Shown here: piece after piece, positions 1 to 11,330 of the stretch | Position numbering within the stretch: position 1 is the stretch's first letter | How the letters are laid out: every line of letters begins with the position of its first letter | Source of the DNA: Chytridium lagenaria | Taxonomy: Eukaryota; Chytridiomycota; Chytridiomycetes; Chytridiales; Chytridiaceae | Length of the DNA stretch: 64,000 nt | NCBI GenBank assembly: GCA_025449115.1 | Contig: JAHLKC010000077.1 | Location: 124,001 to 188,000 of the forward strand | Direction: 5' to 3' | Translations under genes and position numbers: made by a program | The notes under the pieces: model-generated | The model's database searches: none | What the model saw: the letters and a program-made list of their open reading frames with translations, nothing else | What the model was told of the DNA's origin: nothing

Positions 1-2703
1 TTTCGCCTTTATCTTCTTCTCCAAATCATCTTCCCCAAAATGCCTATTTGAAACCCTCGCCACCGCTAATCCATTCTTCCCCAACCGCGATCCCCCAGAC
101 CCCAACCTCTTCCCCCTCCAAAGTCTCATCAGAATCCTCATCCCTCGACAACGTATGCAACGAAACCGATTCCGTCGACACAGTGTTCAGTGAACCCATC
201 GGATGTCGATTTCCCAAGGCTTGAACCAATTGACCCATCTATTGGACGTATCCGTCGAGGCACGTCAATGGGTCGCGTGGTAGCTTGAGGTGAAACACTG
301 CGATCGTCTTTGACTGGAGAGAATCCCCGAGGTCCTTTTGCTTCAAGATCTTCAAGATCCGTATCCCATTCTTCATCATCGGAAGTCTCGGATTTGACTC
401 CTGCTTGCTTTAATTCACCGTCTCCACCCACCTTCCCCGTTTTCGTAAAACGAACACCATTTCCATCATCCCCATCCTCATCACTATCATCCTCCTCATC
501 ATCATCATCCTCATCCTCATCCTCCTCATCATCATCCTCCCTCCGCCCTCCCTGACTCGTCTCAAACACAATCGAGACATCCGCATCAAACGTGTCCACC
601 GTCATCCTCCTCCCAACCCCCATCGCCACAATCTCCTCGCCACTCGACTCCAACTCTGACGAAGACTCTGACGACGAAGACGAAGATACGGCCATAGGCG
701 CCACATGTTCAACCCAACAACCATAATACCGAACAACATTAGGATGCGAAAGCCTCGCTTGAACCTTCACCTCCCTCAATATCTTTTCAAGCCCGTCAAC
801 AAGCGCACCCCCAGGACCTTGCGCAGCAGGCATCTCCTTCCCCAACACATCACTCAAATCATCACCCCCCAAAAGCACAGGCGGTGCAGCAGGAGACGAC
901 GCAGCAAATGCCTGTCTCCCTCGTCGCGGTGATCCAGCCGGACTTTCCGTAACCGTCGCTCCCCCCCTCCGCGGCGATCCACCCAAACTCTCCACACCAC
1001 CAAGCGCCGTAGGTCTACCCCTCAGCGGCGACCCAGCCACACTCTCCTGTGCATCAACTTTACTCTTCCGCGAAGCCGTAGGTGGCGGTGACCTCAACCT
1101 AATCCTCTTAACCGCATATTCCACCCCATCCAATTTATTCCTCGCACACATCACCTTCCCAAACGCCCCTCTCCCCAACGGCCTGACTTCATCAAAATCC
1201 TCCACGTACCGTGACGAATGGAGGTCAAGCAGTTCCGATATATCGCGGAACGCCATGTGGGGGCCTTGGGGGTGTCGCGATAGAGCTGAGATTGTTGGAG
1301 CGTTTGGAGGAATGTATGGGGATGGGGGTGGAGCGGGGCCGAAAAAGGGACCATCTTGGAGGACGGTGACTGAGGGGAGGCGAGGGAGTTGAAAGCGTTG
1401 GATGGGGTTGACCATATGTTTGATGTGGTGCTTGTACCTATCATGAGGTGTTGCGATGATGATGATGATGATATTTCCGTGTAAGACGTCCCTGAGTCGG
1501 TTATACCTCCATGATGATGATGATGGTGACGAATATCGTGAACCACAACCTTTTGACTATGGCTGTTCACAATGACTGAAGAATGCGTAGTTTTCGCCTG
1601 AACAATATCTGTCGAATACGCAAGGCTCCTAAAACGCATAAATCATCATTAAACAACGCAGAAATAAAACAAAAAAAAAAAAAAAAAAAAAACCCTACAT
1701 ATCCGTCACTCCCATCATTTCCAGAGGTAGCTATCCGATTCAATAAAACGCATTCCTCACACATACATTTCTTCACAGTCTCCCCATTCCACCCTCCCCC
1801 GTTTCCCCTCCTCCGCATCCACAGTACGAAACAACGGCGTCTCCGTATCCGACGGCGCAGGTGGAAGCGAATCCGATGGTAACGGCACAGACGACGGAAG
1901 TGGCGGTGACGTCTTATATGCGAGTTGTTGTTCTTCCTGAATGGCTTGCATGGCTTGAACAACGAGATCACGGAAGGCCGGTTTGTAGCTTCCTCGGATT
2001 GCAGAGACTTCGTCGATAAACCTCGGAATCAATGATCTAGTGAAAAAAACGTAAGGACGAGGCGGGATGAAAATGTAGAAAAGGAAGCTATGAAGGGAAA
2101 AAGTATAAGGACGAGGTGGAAGAAAAATCGTAAGGACAAGGAGGGAAGAAATGCAGAAAAGGGAGCTTTGAGGGGAAAAAGTATAAGGACGAGACAGAAG
2201 TAGAAAAAAAACGTAAGGACGTGGCGGGACGAAATTGTAGAAAAGAAGCAATGAGGAGGTGGCTTTTACGAAAGCGTAAAATCATAAAGACGAGGTGGAA
2301 GGGGGGAAAAACACCCAAAAGTAGTGGCTCTAACGTGCGAAAGCCAACGTAGCATAGATGGAAATAAAAATAAATTATCAAACGTCAATATTACCCTAAC
2401 CCAAAAAGTACAAGAAAGCAAGAAATCAAAATCAAAAGAATCATTAGAATGCGTCAAAAAAAAAAAATCGAAACGTGAATCACACAAAAAAAGGTAGCAT
2501 ACCCCCATAGCCGACAGCTGTTTACAAAGCACAAAAAACAACCTCCGATTCCTTTCCGGACTCTGATCATACAACATACAAAAATTCTCCAACAACGAGA
2601 CCAACAACAACCTCCCTTGTCTCAACCTCCTATCCTTCCTCACCCCATCCATCTTCTCCGTCACCTCCCCGTGATGATGGTGATGATGATGGTGATGATG
2701 CAC
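1..2703 (-). CDS. HRI-type eIF2-alpha kinase, partial (C-terminal lobe beyond left edge)
   Basis: Protein kinase of the heme-regulated-inhibitor (HRI/EIF2AK1, fission yeast Hri1/2) type, which phosphorylates eIF2-alpha to lower translation under stress. Seen, in coding order: a His run, then LLLVSLLENFCMLYDQSPE (about 2600-2520), which matches the conserved HRI N-terminal helix; RFIDEVSAIRGSYKPAFRDL (about 2030-1970); a second poly-His and Ser stretch (1540-1440); glycine loop LGRGAFGKV (about 1190-1160); the lysine strand YAVKRIRLR (about 1110); and REVKVQARLSHPNVVRYYG with CWVEHV (about 770-695). The catalytic loop and DFG lie off the window. Introns sit near 2503-2037 (GTATGC donor) and about 1730-1632. 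A Ser-rich and strongly acidic kinase insert fills about 690-140. Exon phases do not all close, so small indels or unrecognised splice sites are likely. GCN2 was considered; the HRI-specific N-terminal helix argues against it. Confidence 0.82.
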
Positions 2704-2869
2704 GTGATGGATGAAATGTGGGGGTGCAGACGTGGTGGGGTGCGACGGATCACGGCCATGGAGGACGGGGGGGGCGTGGGAGAGGGTTCGTGTCTGGATG
2801 GTGTTTTTTTTTTAGTAAGAAGCGAGGATGGTTGGTTTTGGGGGTGAGGAAACGATTAGGTTCTTATAG

Positions 2870-3045
2870 GGGAAGACGACGCGGGGGTTTTGTTTTATTG
2901 GAGGTGGGGAAGACGACGCGGGGATGTTTGTTTTTATTGGAGGTGGGGAAGACGACGCGAGGATGTTTGTTTTATTGGAGGTGGGGAAGACGACGCGGGG
3001 ATGTTTGTTTTTATTGGAGGTGGGAAGACGAAGCGGGGATGTTTT
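2870..3045. repeat. Minisatellite, ~39-bp unit
   Basis: About four to five copies of a unit built on TTGGAGGTGGGGAAGACGA followed by a GCGGGGATGTTTG block. Starts of GAAGACGACG fall near 2909, 2949, 2987 and 3024. It probably lies inside an intron of the flanking minus-strand gene. Confidence 0.85.
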
Positions 3046-3216
3046 GTTTTTTTTTTTTGTTTTAGGGGAAGACGAAGACGGGATGTTTTTTTTTAGGGCT
3101 GAGGAAGACGAAGCGAGGATGAGGAAAAGGCAAGCAAGAATATTTGTTTAACGCAGAATCCAAGTAAAACACTCACAATCATAATTCAAGTCATCCGATA
3201 AAACATCTCGTTCAGC

Positions 3217-3909
3217 GTACACCAATTCCTCGACCGTTGAATATGTTTAAATCGAGCTTTAATTCTTCTAATTCTTCTTTAAGACTTTCCTCTTCTTCAA
3301 CCCATTCATCATCGCTATCCTCCATCATCACCCCACTTTTCTTTTGCGCGTCCTCATTCTTCATCATCCCCATGTTCTTTTGCGTAAATGTAATCCTCGT
3401 CATTTCCATGTTTCGATCGCGGAGACTCATCACCTCTTTTTGATCGCGTCTCCTCATCTACACTTTCCGTCGCTCGCGTACCCTCTTTTTTTCTTTCGCG
3501 TCAATGCATCTCCCCTATTCTTTCGCGTATCCGCATCCCCCTTTGGAATTCTCATACCCTCATCCCGTCTTTCCTTTCGCGTATCTCTCCTGTTCCGCGT
3601 CACCCCATCCTCCATCCCACTTTTCGTCCGCACAGACGTATCCATATCCTCCCGTGTCATTACATCCCCAATGTTCATCCGCGCAGACGTATCCATATCC
3701 TCCCGTGTCATTACATCCCCACTTTTCGTCCGCACAGACGTATCCATATCCTCCCGTGTCATAACATCCCCCATTTTCATCCACGCAGACGTATCCCTCA
3801 CACTTTCCTCCCACGTCGTTGCATCCTCCGTAAATACATCCTCCCCACCTTCCATCCCTAAACCCTCACTCATCCCATTCTCTAAACCCTCCATTCCTCT
3901 ACCTTTCAT
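3217..3909 (-). CDS. Probable N-terminal exon of the HRI-type kinase, or separate small gene, with 17-aa repeats
   Basis: An open minus-strand frame starts at an ATG near 3909. It contains a repeated 17-residue unit (GDVMTREDMDTSVRTKS and variants), then a Lys/Arg-rich stretch and an acidic coiled-coil-like end (EEEESLKEELEELKLDL). It ends at RGIG followed by GTGTACG, a possible splice donor. Reading direction and position just upstream of the kinase suggest an N-terminal extension of that gene, with an intron from about 3216 to 2794 that holds a ~39-bp minisatellite. No family is recognised. The join is inferred from position and one donor/acceptor pair. A separate gene is possible. Confidence 0.4.
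3625..3800. repeat. 51-bp tandem repeat, about 4 copies
   Basis: CACAGACGTA / CGCAGACGTA recurs at 3631, 3682, 3733 and 3784, exactly 51 bp apart. The unit length is a multiple of three and the minus-strand frame stays open through all copies, so it encodes a 17-residue protein repeat. Confidence 0.9.
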
Positions 3910-4473
3910 TCCTAACCCACATCCACTTCCCTACCCCTCCTCAACCCCACACTCACTCCCCCCTCCCCCTCCACTCCCTCCCCTCTCCCCACTCCCCCCC
4001 CACTCCCCAACACCTCCCCCCCATCCCCCTCCACCCATCCATCACAAAGTGAAGTCATCCACACCAAATCTCCAACCACAAAATCTCAAACACACTCTTA
4101 TCCGAAAACAAACCCTGATCAAAAACGGGGAACGACGGCGAGTGTGTTTCGTTCCCCACTACAAATGATTTCACAATTTTGAAAAAAACGTTCGTTGGGA
4201 TAGATTCATTTGTCTATCTTTGACAATTTCACTTTGCCGTCAACACATCATCCATACTTTGAAGCCATCCACCTCATACACGCACACACAACTGCATAGA
4301 TAATATTTAAATTCATACGAAAAACACTTGCAACAAAAACTACACCGCTTTTCATCCACCACCAACCCATCCAACACACCAATGACGAATAAAAATCATA
4401 ACAAAACCATCACATGCAATAACCCCCCAGAAAAAAAAAAGCAGGCACCCACGCGAATTCAAATGCCAAAATC

Positions 4474-6621
4474 TCAGCCAACGCCATTGAAGGGTTGGGG
4501 TGGGAGAGGAGGTATGATCAAACGGTTCACAGAACAAAAAAGGGGGAGAATTTCACTTTTCATCCTCCTCCCCACCCCCCCACCCCCCATCCTCAAACAC
4601 CACACCCCCCCCACAATCACTCCCACCCCCCCGCCAACAACGCCACATCCACAGCCCGTCGATGCCATCCCTCCCCATCCCAACCAACGAATTCAGTAAC
4701 GACAGAATCGTAAACAACGTGTAAAACGTGGGGATCGCGAGAAGAGGGGAGGTGAGCGCGATCGAGCGGTTCAGAGAGTAAAGCTGAGGAAAGGGGGGCG
4801 GTTAGTTTGGAAAGGAGATTGGTGTTAGGGAGATTTGGGAAGAGAACGGGGGTTGGTTTGAGGCAGATGGGAAGGGAGATGGGAAAGGGGGATGGGAAAG
4901 AGGACGGGGTTAGTTTGAGGCGGATGGGAGGGAGATGGGTTAGGGGGATGGGAAAGAGGACGGGGGTTAATTTGAGGCGGATGAAAAGGAGATGGGACAG
5001 GGGGATGGGAAAGAGGACGGGGGTTAGTTTGAGGCGGATGAAAAGGAGATGGGACAGGGGGATGGGAAAGAGGAGGGGGTTAGTTTGAGGCGGATGGAAG
5101 GGAGATAAGAAAGGGGGATGGGAAAGAGGATGGGGGTTAATTTGAGGCCGATGGAAGGGAGATGGGACAGGGGGATGGGAAAGAGGATGGGGGTTAATTT
5201 GAGGCGGATGGAGGGAGATAAGAAAGGGGGATGGGGAAAGAGGAGGGGGGTTGGTTTGAGGAAGATGGGAGGGAGACGGGAGGGATGGGAAAGAGGAGGG
5301 GGGTTGGTTTGAGGCAGATGGAAGGGAGATAAGAAAGGGATGGGGAAGAGGAGGGAGGGTTAGTTTGAGGCAGATGGGAGGGAGACGGGAAAGGGGGATG
5401 GGGAAGGACGGAGGAGGGAAAACAACTAACCTGAAGCACCACAGTCACAACAAGAAGCACCAAAAGAATACACGAAAACACCACCTCCGACACAGATTGC
5501 GGTTGAACAATAGTAATGATCGCAATCTCGATTCTACAAAAAAAAAACGGTCAGAACCTCTACATCACAACAATAAAAAAAGAAAAACATGAACAAAAAA
5601 AAGGAGGGGGAGGGCAGATATCAAACTCACCCACTCTTCCCCAACAACAAAGTCCCCGACGCCGACGCCCCACCCACCATAGCATACATCATCCCAACCG
5701 CCTCCCCCTCCTCCCCTCTCCTCCTCCTCCTCAAACTCGGGGTCAAGAGACCGTCTCCCGCCCGTCGTTTAGGTCGGTAGGTTTGGAGAAACGTGGCAGA
5801 GAGGAGAAGGACGAGGATAAAAGCGGTGAGGGTGGAAAAGTAGACGATGGCGGTGGGACGGGTGAAGAGGTGGATGAGGTCTTGGAGGGAGGGGGCGGGG
5901 GGTGGGGTTCCTGGAGGGGTGGTGGGGGAGCTGGAAGATGGTTAATGTCGTATGCGCGCGTAAAGAAAGAAAGAGAGAACAGCAATAACAGCAGGAACAA
6001 CAACAACAATAACAACAACGAACAACAACAACAACAACAGCAACAATAACAACAACAATAACAACAACGGGCAAGCACAACACAACAAGAGAACAACACA
6101 CAACACCAACAACAACAACAACAACAAGAACAGAACAAGAACAACAACACCAACACCAACAACACCAACAAGCACCAACAAACAACACCACCAACACAAC
6201 AAGCACCAACACCAACAACACCAATCAACCACCACCAAAGAAAACAAGGTAAAAAGACTTACATTCACTTTCCCCCCCAAAAATACTAACAACCACCCCC
6301 CAACCACAATCATCACCGTCCCACCACATCCCAAACCGTGACCGACGTTTTCAAAAAACACCGACGAAAACAACACGTTAAAAATGAGACCTGCGGAACC
6401 GAGAGGCGCGAGTAACATGGGCGGAATAAAAATCAGGGAAAGGATCGACCCGAAAAGTTGCGGGAGGATGTAAAAGGTGAAACCTGGGGAGGAGGGTTAG
6501 AATGAGTAAAAGAAATCATGGAAGATTGAGGGAAGAATGAAAACGGATGAGGTTAAAGGGAAGAATGAGTAAGGAAAACAAGAAGGGTAGAAATGAGTTT
6601 CAAGGGAGAACGAGTAAAGGA

Positions 6622-6657
<36 letters not shown>

Positions 6658-7788
6658 GCGTTTAAAGGAAGAATGAGTCAATAAAAAAGTAGAATGGGTT
6701 TATGCAAGAACGAGTTTTAAAAAAAAAGGGGGGGGGGGGGATAGAAAGAGTTACTCAAAAAAAAGAAATAGGAGTCCATAAAGAAAAGTTGATTTACCAA
6801 TATACCAAAGCCATTTCTCCCATCCACTTTTCAACACCTCCACCCACCCATCTCCTCCCCGCTTCACCCTCCCCGTCAACAACCCCGTCTCCTCCCCAAC
6901 CCCCCCCCTCACCCCCTCCCCAACCCCTCCCCTCACCCCCCCCCAACCCCGCCCCCCCTCACCCCCACTGCCCCCCCTCCATCCCCATCCCCCGACTCTG
7001 TCCACCTCCTCCCATGCAACGACATCCCACTCTCACTCCCAGGCGACACAACCCCCTGCACAGCCCCATACCTCCCAAAAAACACCACCCCAGTCTCCGT
7101 CTCCCCTCCTCATGCGACGTGGTAGACGCCGTGTCGGGTTTCACCGTGATCCGGGAGGGTCGTCGACGCCGGGTGGAGGTGGTGGAGGTCGCGATGAGGG
7201 GGGTAAGGGGTTCGTCGTCAGAGGACGGGTATCGTCGAGGGGTTGACGGAATGTCGGGTGGAGGAGGGTATCATTGTGAATATGGATGCTGGCGTCACTT
7301 AATGATAAAGAATGGGTATCATCGTCAGTGTGATCGCCCGTGTGATCGCTCGCGGATCCATTGGGAACAGGACGACGATGGTATGGAAAAAGGGAGAGAC
7401 GGGAAGGGGAGGTAGCGGCTGAGGGAGGTTTTTCGCTGATGCTGGATGATGGAGCGTCGAGGTGTTTATTGGCGTCTTGTTGTTTGCGACGGAGGGCGAC
7501 GGTTTGGAGGGCGACGCCGAGGGAGGACATGCAGGAGGCGGCGAGGGAGATGCAGATACCGATGATGAGGTTGGAGAGGTTGGATTTCTGGGGATCTGGG
7601 GTGGGTTGTCTTGCATTGTTTTGTTGGTATGAGGAGGGGTTGAGGAGAAGGCTGGTGGGCTGTTCTCGTTGTTTGATAAGGATTCGGGGGGGATGTGGTG
7701 TTGTTGAATGAGGTGAGGTGACTCGAGACTTGAGACGCGGAGGAAGGAGAGCACGTGAGAGTCTACGTGAGCCTGGACTTGAGACCAA
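4474..7788 (-). CDS. NIPA-like magnesium transporter
   Basis: Multi-pass membrane protein of the NIPA (DUF803) family, which mediates Mg2+ transport across membranes. Family segments appear in order on separate minus-strand exons: NLIIGICISLAASCMSSLGV (about 7610-7550, first membrane segment) with VALQTVALRR; WEKWLWYIG (about 6820-6800); ILPQLFGSILSLIF with MLLAPLGSAGLIFNVLFSSV (6470-6370); RPTAIVYFSTLTAFILVLLL (about 5860-5800) and a MMYAMVGGASASGTLLLGKS segment (5690-5635); SVSEVVFSCILLVLLVVTVV (5490-5430); and IPTFYTLFTILSLLNSLV (4730-4670). Donors GTAAATC and GTAAGTC are visible after the third and fourth blocks. The last ~200 bp switch frame inside G runs, so the C-terminus is uncertain. 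A Pro/Ser-rich cytosolic segment follows the first membrane span. Confidence 0.78.
4805..5420. repeat. ~57-bp minisatellite, about 10 copies, in NIPA-like gene intron
   Basis: GATGGGAAAGAGGA-type blocks recur at 4891, 4947, 5004, 5061, 5117 and 5174, a 56-57 bp period, with more degenerate copies on both sides. The array lies between two coding exons of the NIPA-like gene and looks intronic. Confidence 0.9.
5985..6235. repeat. CAA/CAACA-rich low-complexity tract
   Basis: Nearly pure imperfect (CAA)n and CACCAACA repeats on the plus strand, between two coding exons of the minus-strand NIPA-like gene. On the coding strand it is a TTG/GTT-rich intron. The hydrophobic open frames it generates are artefacts of composition. 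Confidence 0.85.
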
Positions 7789-8061
7789 GAGACTCGTTGA
7801 GATGGGTGATCATTCTTTTGAGCTGGTGGAGAGGAGGTTGCCTGTATGTATACGTATAGTGAAGAGTAGTTAGTTTTGAGAGGATACGAGGTGGTGAGGG
7901 GGAAAAGAGTTTTTAAGAAATGGTATGAATAGAGGTGATGGTAGTTTTTAAAAGAGCCAGAGATGAGAATAGAGGTGCTGGCAGTTTTAAGGTTTAGAGA
8001 TGAGAGGTTTGCTCGCTCATGCTAGCGATATGGGAGCTCCATCTGCAGGTGCAAAGAGTTT

Positions 8062-8397
8062 TCAATAGACCATTACCAGTGATGCCGTTGCAGAGAGGAG
8101 GACCATGACGACGATGAGAGTGATGCTGCGAGAGCAACCCAGTAAAGCAGAAGCATGACGAGCTTGCGTGTTGATCCCCGACGATGCATGATGATGGGGT
8201 TGAAAAGGCATGGTGGATGTGGAGGTGAAGCCTTTATTTTTTGAAAAGTGGATTTGTTGATGCTTGGACGACGACGACGACGACATGATGGTCAATGATT
8301 GCTGATGATCTTGATCATTGCCTCGAGTCGTATGGAGACGATGATGCCTCATCATGTCGTTTTTTGGGTTCTTTTGATGCTCAAGGTATGCAAACAA
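8062..8397 (-). CDS. Hypothetical small membrane protein or 5' exon of the NIPA-like gene
   Basis: A 111-codon frame with a Ser run, a His/Gln-rich middle and one C-terminal hydrophobic segment (ITLIVVMVLLSATASLVMVY). It lies about 270 bp upstream of the NIPA-like gene on the same strand. GTAATGG near its end and a downstream CTGCAG could be a donor and acceptor, so it may be a first exon. No family recognised. Confidence 0.3.
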   Translation of the reverse strand: MFAYLEHQKNPKNDMMRHHRLHTTRGNDQDHQQSLTIMSSSSSSKHQQIHFSKNKGFTSTSTMPFQPHHHASSGINTQARHASALLGCSRSITLIVVMVLLSATASLVMVY

Positions 8398-9383
8398 GGA
8401 GGTGGTGAATGGCGGAGGGGATGGTTATTGATTGTTGATAAGAGGAGAGAGAACGAAAAAAGTTTTTTTTTTTAACGCCGCTCGTTTGATGGTTTGGAAT
8501 TTGGAGGCGCAGGTTCCCCTTTCTTCTACTCCTCCTTCCTCCTTTCTCCAACTCTTTCAAGACTGACTGACTGACTGACTGACTGACCAACAAATGTTAT
8601 CCTTTTCACAGTACGAGTAGTGATGGGGGGTAAGTAAGGGTAGAAAGGATAGAGGTGACTCTTTTGTTAAAGATATGATGTGATGATGTGATGGTGGTGG
8701 ATAAAGGAGGGATCTCCCGAGTAGTAGTAAAACTATTAGGTAGACGGGGTAATAATAAGTTGAGTGATGAGTAGTAGATAATTAATAGTTGGTGGGCAAA
8801 CACATTCATTCATTCATTAATTAAGTAATGAATGAATATTACATAAATACCTATTAGAGACAAAAGACAGGCAACTCTAATTATAGATAAATAAATAATA
8901 AAATAAATAATTAAATTAAATCACAAGAGCAAGTTCCTATCAATTTCATTGGGAGCACAAGCTATACATAGGATGATGAATGCGAGAGCTTATATAGGGT
9001 GGTTACCATAAGGTGAATGCATAGTTTAGCATGTTACACACTCAATACAGTACCATTGGGTTCTAGTAGAGTAGTATAGAAACACTATTAATTATGAAAT
9101 AATTAATAATAATGAATAATATATTATAAGGGGGAGGGTTTGTTTCCATGCTTGTGTCTCTTTTTAATTAATTGATGTGCATGTAGTTAATTTCTCTTTA
9201 GACATTATTAGCATCGACATTCTCCATCCATCCATCAGTCTCTAATTCTATACTACTCACTACTCACTACTCACTACTCACTACTACTACTACTGCTGGC
9301 TACTACATAGCTACATACTAGTGCTACTCAAAAGCATATACACATACATCTACATATAGTAATATAAAGAGAGATTGACAAGA
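8398..9383. other. Intergenic, AT-rich with microsatellites
   Basis: No supportable gene. Contains a (GACT)6 run at about 8562-8585, an (ATTC)n stretch around 8805-8840 and ACTACTC/ACT repeats at about 9250-9300 just upstream of the GTPase-like gene. It presumably holds the divergent upstream regions of the genes on each side. Confidence 0.6.
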
Positions 9384-10732
9384 ATGAAAAAGGTGGTGGT
9401 AGTAGGGAATGAAGGAGTAGGAAAGACATTGCTTATTCAGACTCGCATCAGTAGTCATAGTAGTAGTCATGATAGTAGTAATGATGATGATGTGTCATTA
9501 TCAAAGACCATGGTAAACAGATTTGATACAAATACTCACTCATACTCACTCAATATTAGAAAACGACTCTCCCTACAGTGATGGAAGAGTCTTACGATAC
9601 GTTGAAGCAGTTGGGATATGTGTTGACAGACACTGCAGGGTCCGAAGCCCTTGACAGACTGAGGCCCTTTGCGTATGAGAATGCCACCTCGTTCATCATA
9701 TGCTTTTCAGTGGTATCCCCCCAATTCCCTGCAGGATGTCATGGACAAGGTAAAATATTTATTTAAATGATGAACATTCTCTATTCCTTATTACACACAC
9801 TCTCTCTTTCTCTCTCTATAATTAATGGAATTTCATTCTTTCATTATTTATTAATTAATTAATTTCTTCTATATAAATTTTTAATTCTCTCTTTATTCTT
9901 TATTTAATTATTATTTCTATTTCTATTCCTACTTTATATTATTACTTTTTTATCATTCATTCAACACTCTTATACACTCCTACTCTTATACACTCCTGCT
10001 CTTCTATACTCTTATTATATATTCACTCACTCTCTTATATTTTCTTATTATCCCATATTCAGTGGGTCCCTGAAATCAACTGCTTCTGTCCTGGTGTCCC
10101 ATTCACTCTGGTTGCTTGTCAGGCGGATCAAAGAGACAATCCACGTGCTATTGCTGCTTTAAAGGAATTCAAACAACTTCCTGTTTCTACTCTCGAGGTA
10201 TATTTATTTTCTATTTCTATTTCTATTTCTATCTATCTGTTTATTTATTCATTTCTACTTTTAATTACTTATATTTCTACTTTAATTACTTATTTCTACC
10301 TTCTTATTTATATCACTCTCTCTTAATATATACTTTATTTATTTATTTATTTATTTTCATAGGGTGAGGAAATGGCTCTGAGAATCGGTGCGAGAATGTA
10401 TGTAGGACGAGTGCTGTTTTTGAACGTGGGCGTGATCGAAGCCTTTACCGATTCCCTCCACCATCCCCATCCATGATAAAGATTCCAACCCTGCCGTCTT
10501 GGATGCGGCAGCGGCCTTGTCTGCTGAACCAGACTCTTACGAAACTGCCACCACCACCACCACCACCATGGACCCCACCACCGTCTCTGCTCCAACCACT
10601 TTTTCCAGAAAAACGAGCAACCACCACCACCGTGACATCCAACAACAACAACAACCCAATTTTATCACTCCACCCGCATCCCCACCCGCTCCTTCTCACT
10701 CTTCCTCATCCCGCTTCGCAAAAAAATAACTC
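9384..10732 (+). CDS. Divergent Rho-family small GTPase with long tail
   Basis: Rho GTPases are GTP/GDP switches controlling actin and polarity. Exons: 9384-9512, 9579-9749, 10063-10197 and 10363 onward, all with GT-AG ends. Motifs: P-loop GNEGVGKT; DTAGSEALDRLRPFAYE (Rho: DTAGQE..DRLRPLSYP); FIICFSVVSP; KWVPEINCFCPGVPFTLVAC. Unusual points: Ser replaces the catalytic Gln of DTAGQ; the switch I region is short and Ser/Asp-rich; the guanine-specificity (T/N)KxD motif reads QAD. Two places need one-base corrections: a C run near 9717 and two G runs near 10401-10427. With these, SPNSLQDVMDK and a TSAVFERGVIEAF segment appear. The tail is Thr/Gln/His/Pro-rich and ends at AKK (10732), with no CAAX box seen. 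The exon 1 to 2 junction phase is unresolved. Confidence 0.72.
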
Positions 10733-11330
10733 GAAAACCTTCCACCTCCACTCCTCCCCCCATCTCCACCACCACCTCCACACCTCGTACCACCTCCCGC
10801 TTCCACCTCCATCTCCTCAACCCTTCCACCACACCCCGCATCCCCTCATCCCGTCCACCCTCCACAACCTCCACACCCACATCCCGTCCAACCCGTCAAC
10901 CCTCCATCTCCTCCTCCTCCTCAACCCCATCCTCCCCAACCCCTCGCAAACCCCTCCCCCAACCCCCTCCTCATCCGCCCCTCCAACCCCTCTCCGTCGT
11001 CGCACAACCCCCATCCCACCTCCCCCATCCCTTCCTCCTCCACCCTCCCCATCACAGCCTCCCAAAAAATCCTTACAAGCCGCCCTCGGACGGCGCAGGC
11101 AAGCTACACCCTCTTCCTCCTCCTCTCCGCGTCCTGCTGGCCCCCCTGCTTCTGCTAACAGGAGACATCGGTGGGATCCGTGCCCACCCCTCCTCCTCCT
11201 TCTTCTTTAAAATCGGGTCCTCCTAAACCTGTTTGGTGCCGGGAAACAGGAACCGTTTTGGAAGAGGTTGAGCGCTGCTAGTACCGCGGCGAGTCGGGCT
11301 GCTTCTGCTACTGGACTGTGAATTCGACGA
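10733..11330 (+). other. Pro/Ser/Thr-rich low-complexity stretch after the GTPase-like gene
   Basis: Extremely CCT/CCA-rich plus-strand DNA with several overlapping open frames, all proline- and serine-rich. It may be a further extension of the GTPase tail through indels, or 3' untranslated sequence. No domain is recognised. A T-rich region (11440-11760) follows and looks non-coding. Confidence 0.4.

Noticed and set aside
1..1415. GCN2 rather than HRI kinase
   Set aside because: No RWD or HisRS-like domain is seen, and the N-terminal LLLVSLLENF block is HRI-like.
2616..2847. His- and Met-rich plus-strand frames opposite the kinase
   Set aside because: Mirror of the CAT/ATG trinucleotide tract that encodes His on the minus strand.
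3625..3800. Regularly spaced repeats as a CRISPR array
   Set aside because: Units are directly adjacent with no unique spacers, the host is eukaryotic, and the frame is coding. The same applies to the arrays at 4.8, 12.2, 44.6 and 60.4 kb.
5743..6418. Hydrophobic Leu/Val/Cys-rich frames as membrane proteins
   Set aside because: They are produced by CAA/GTT simple repeats in an intron of the NIPA-like gene.
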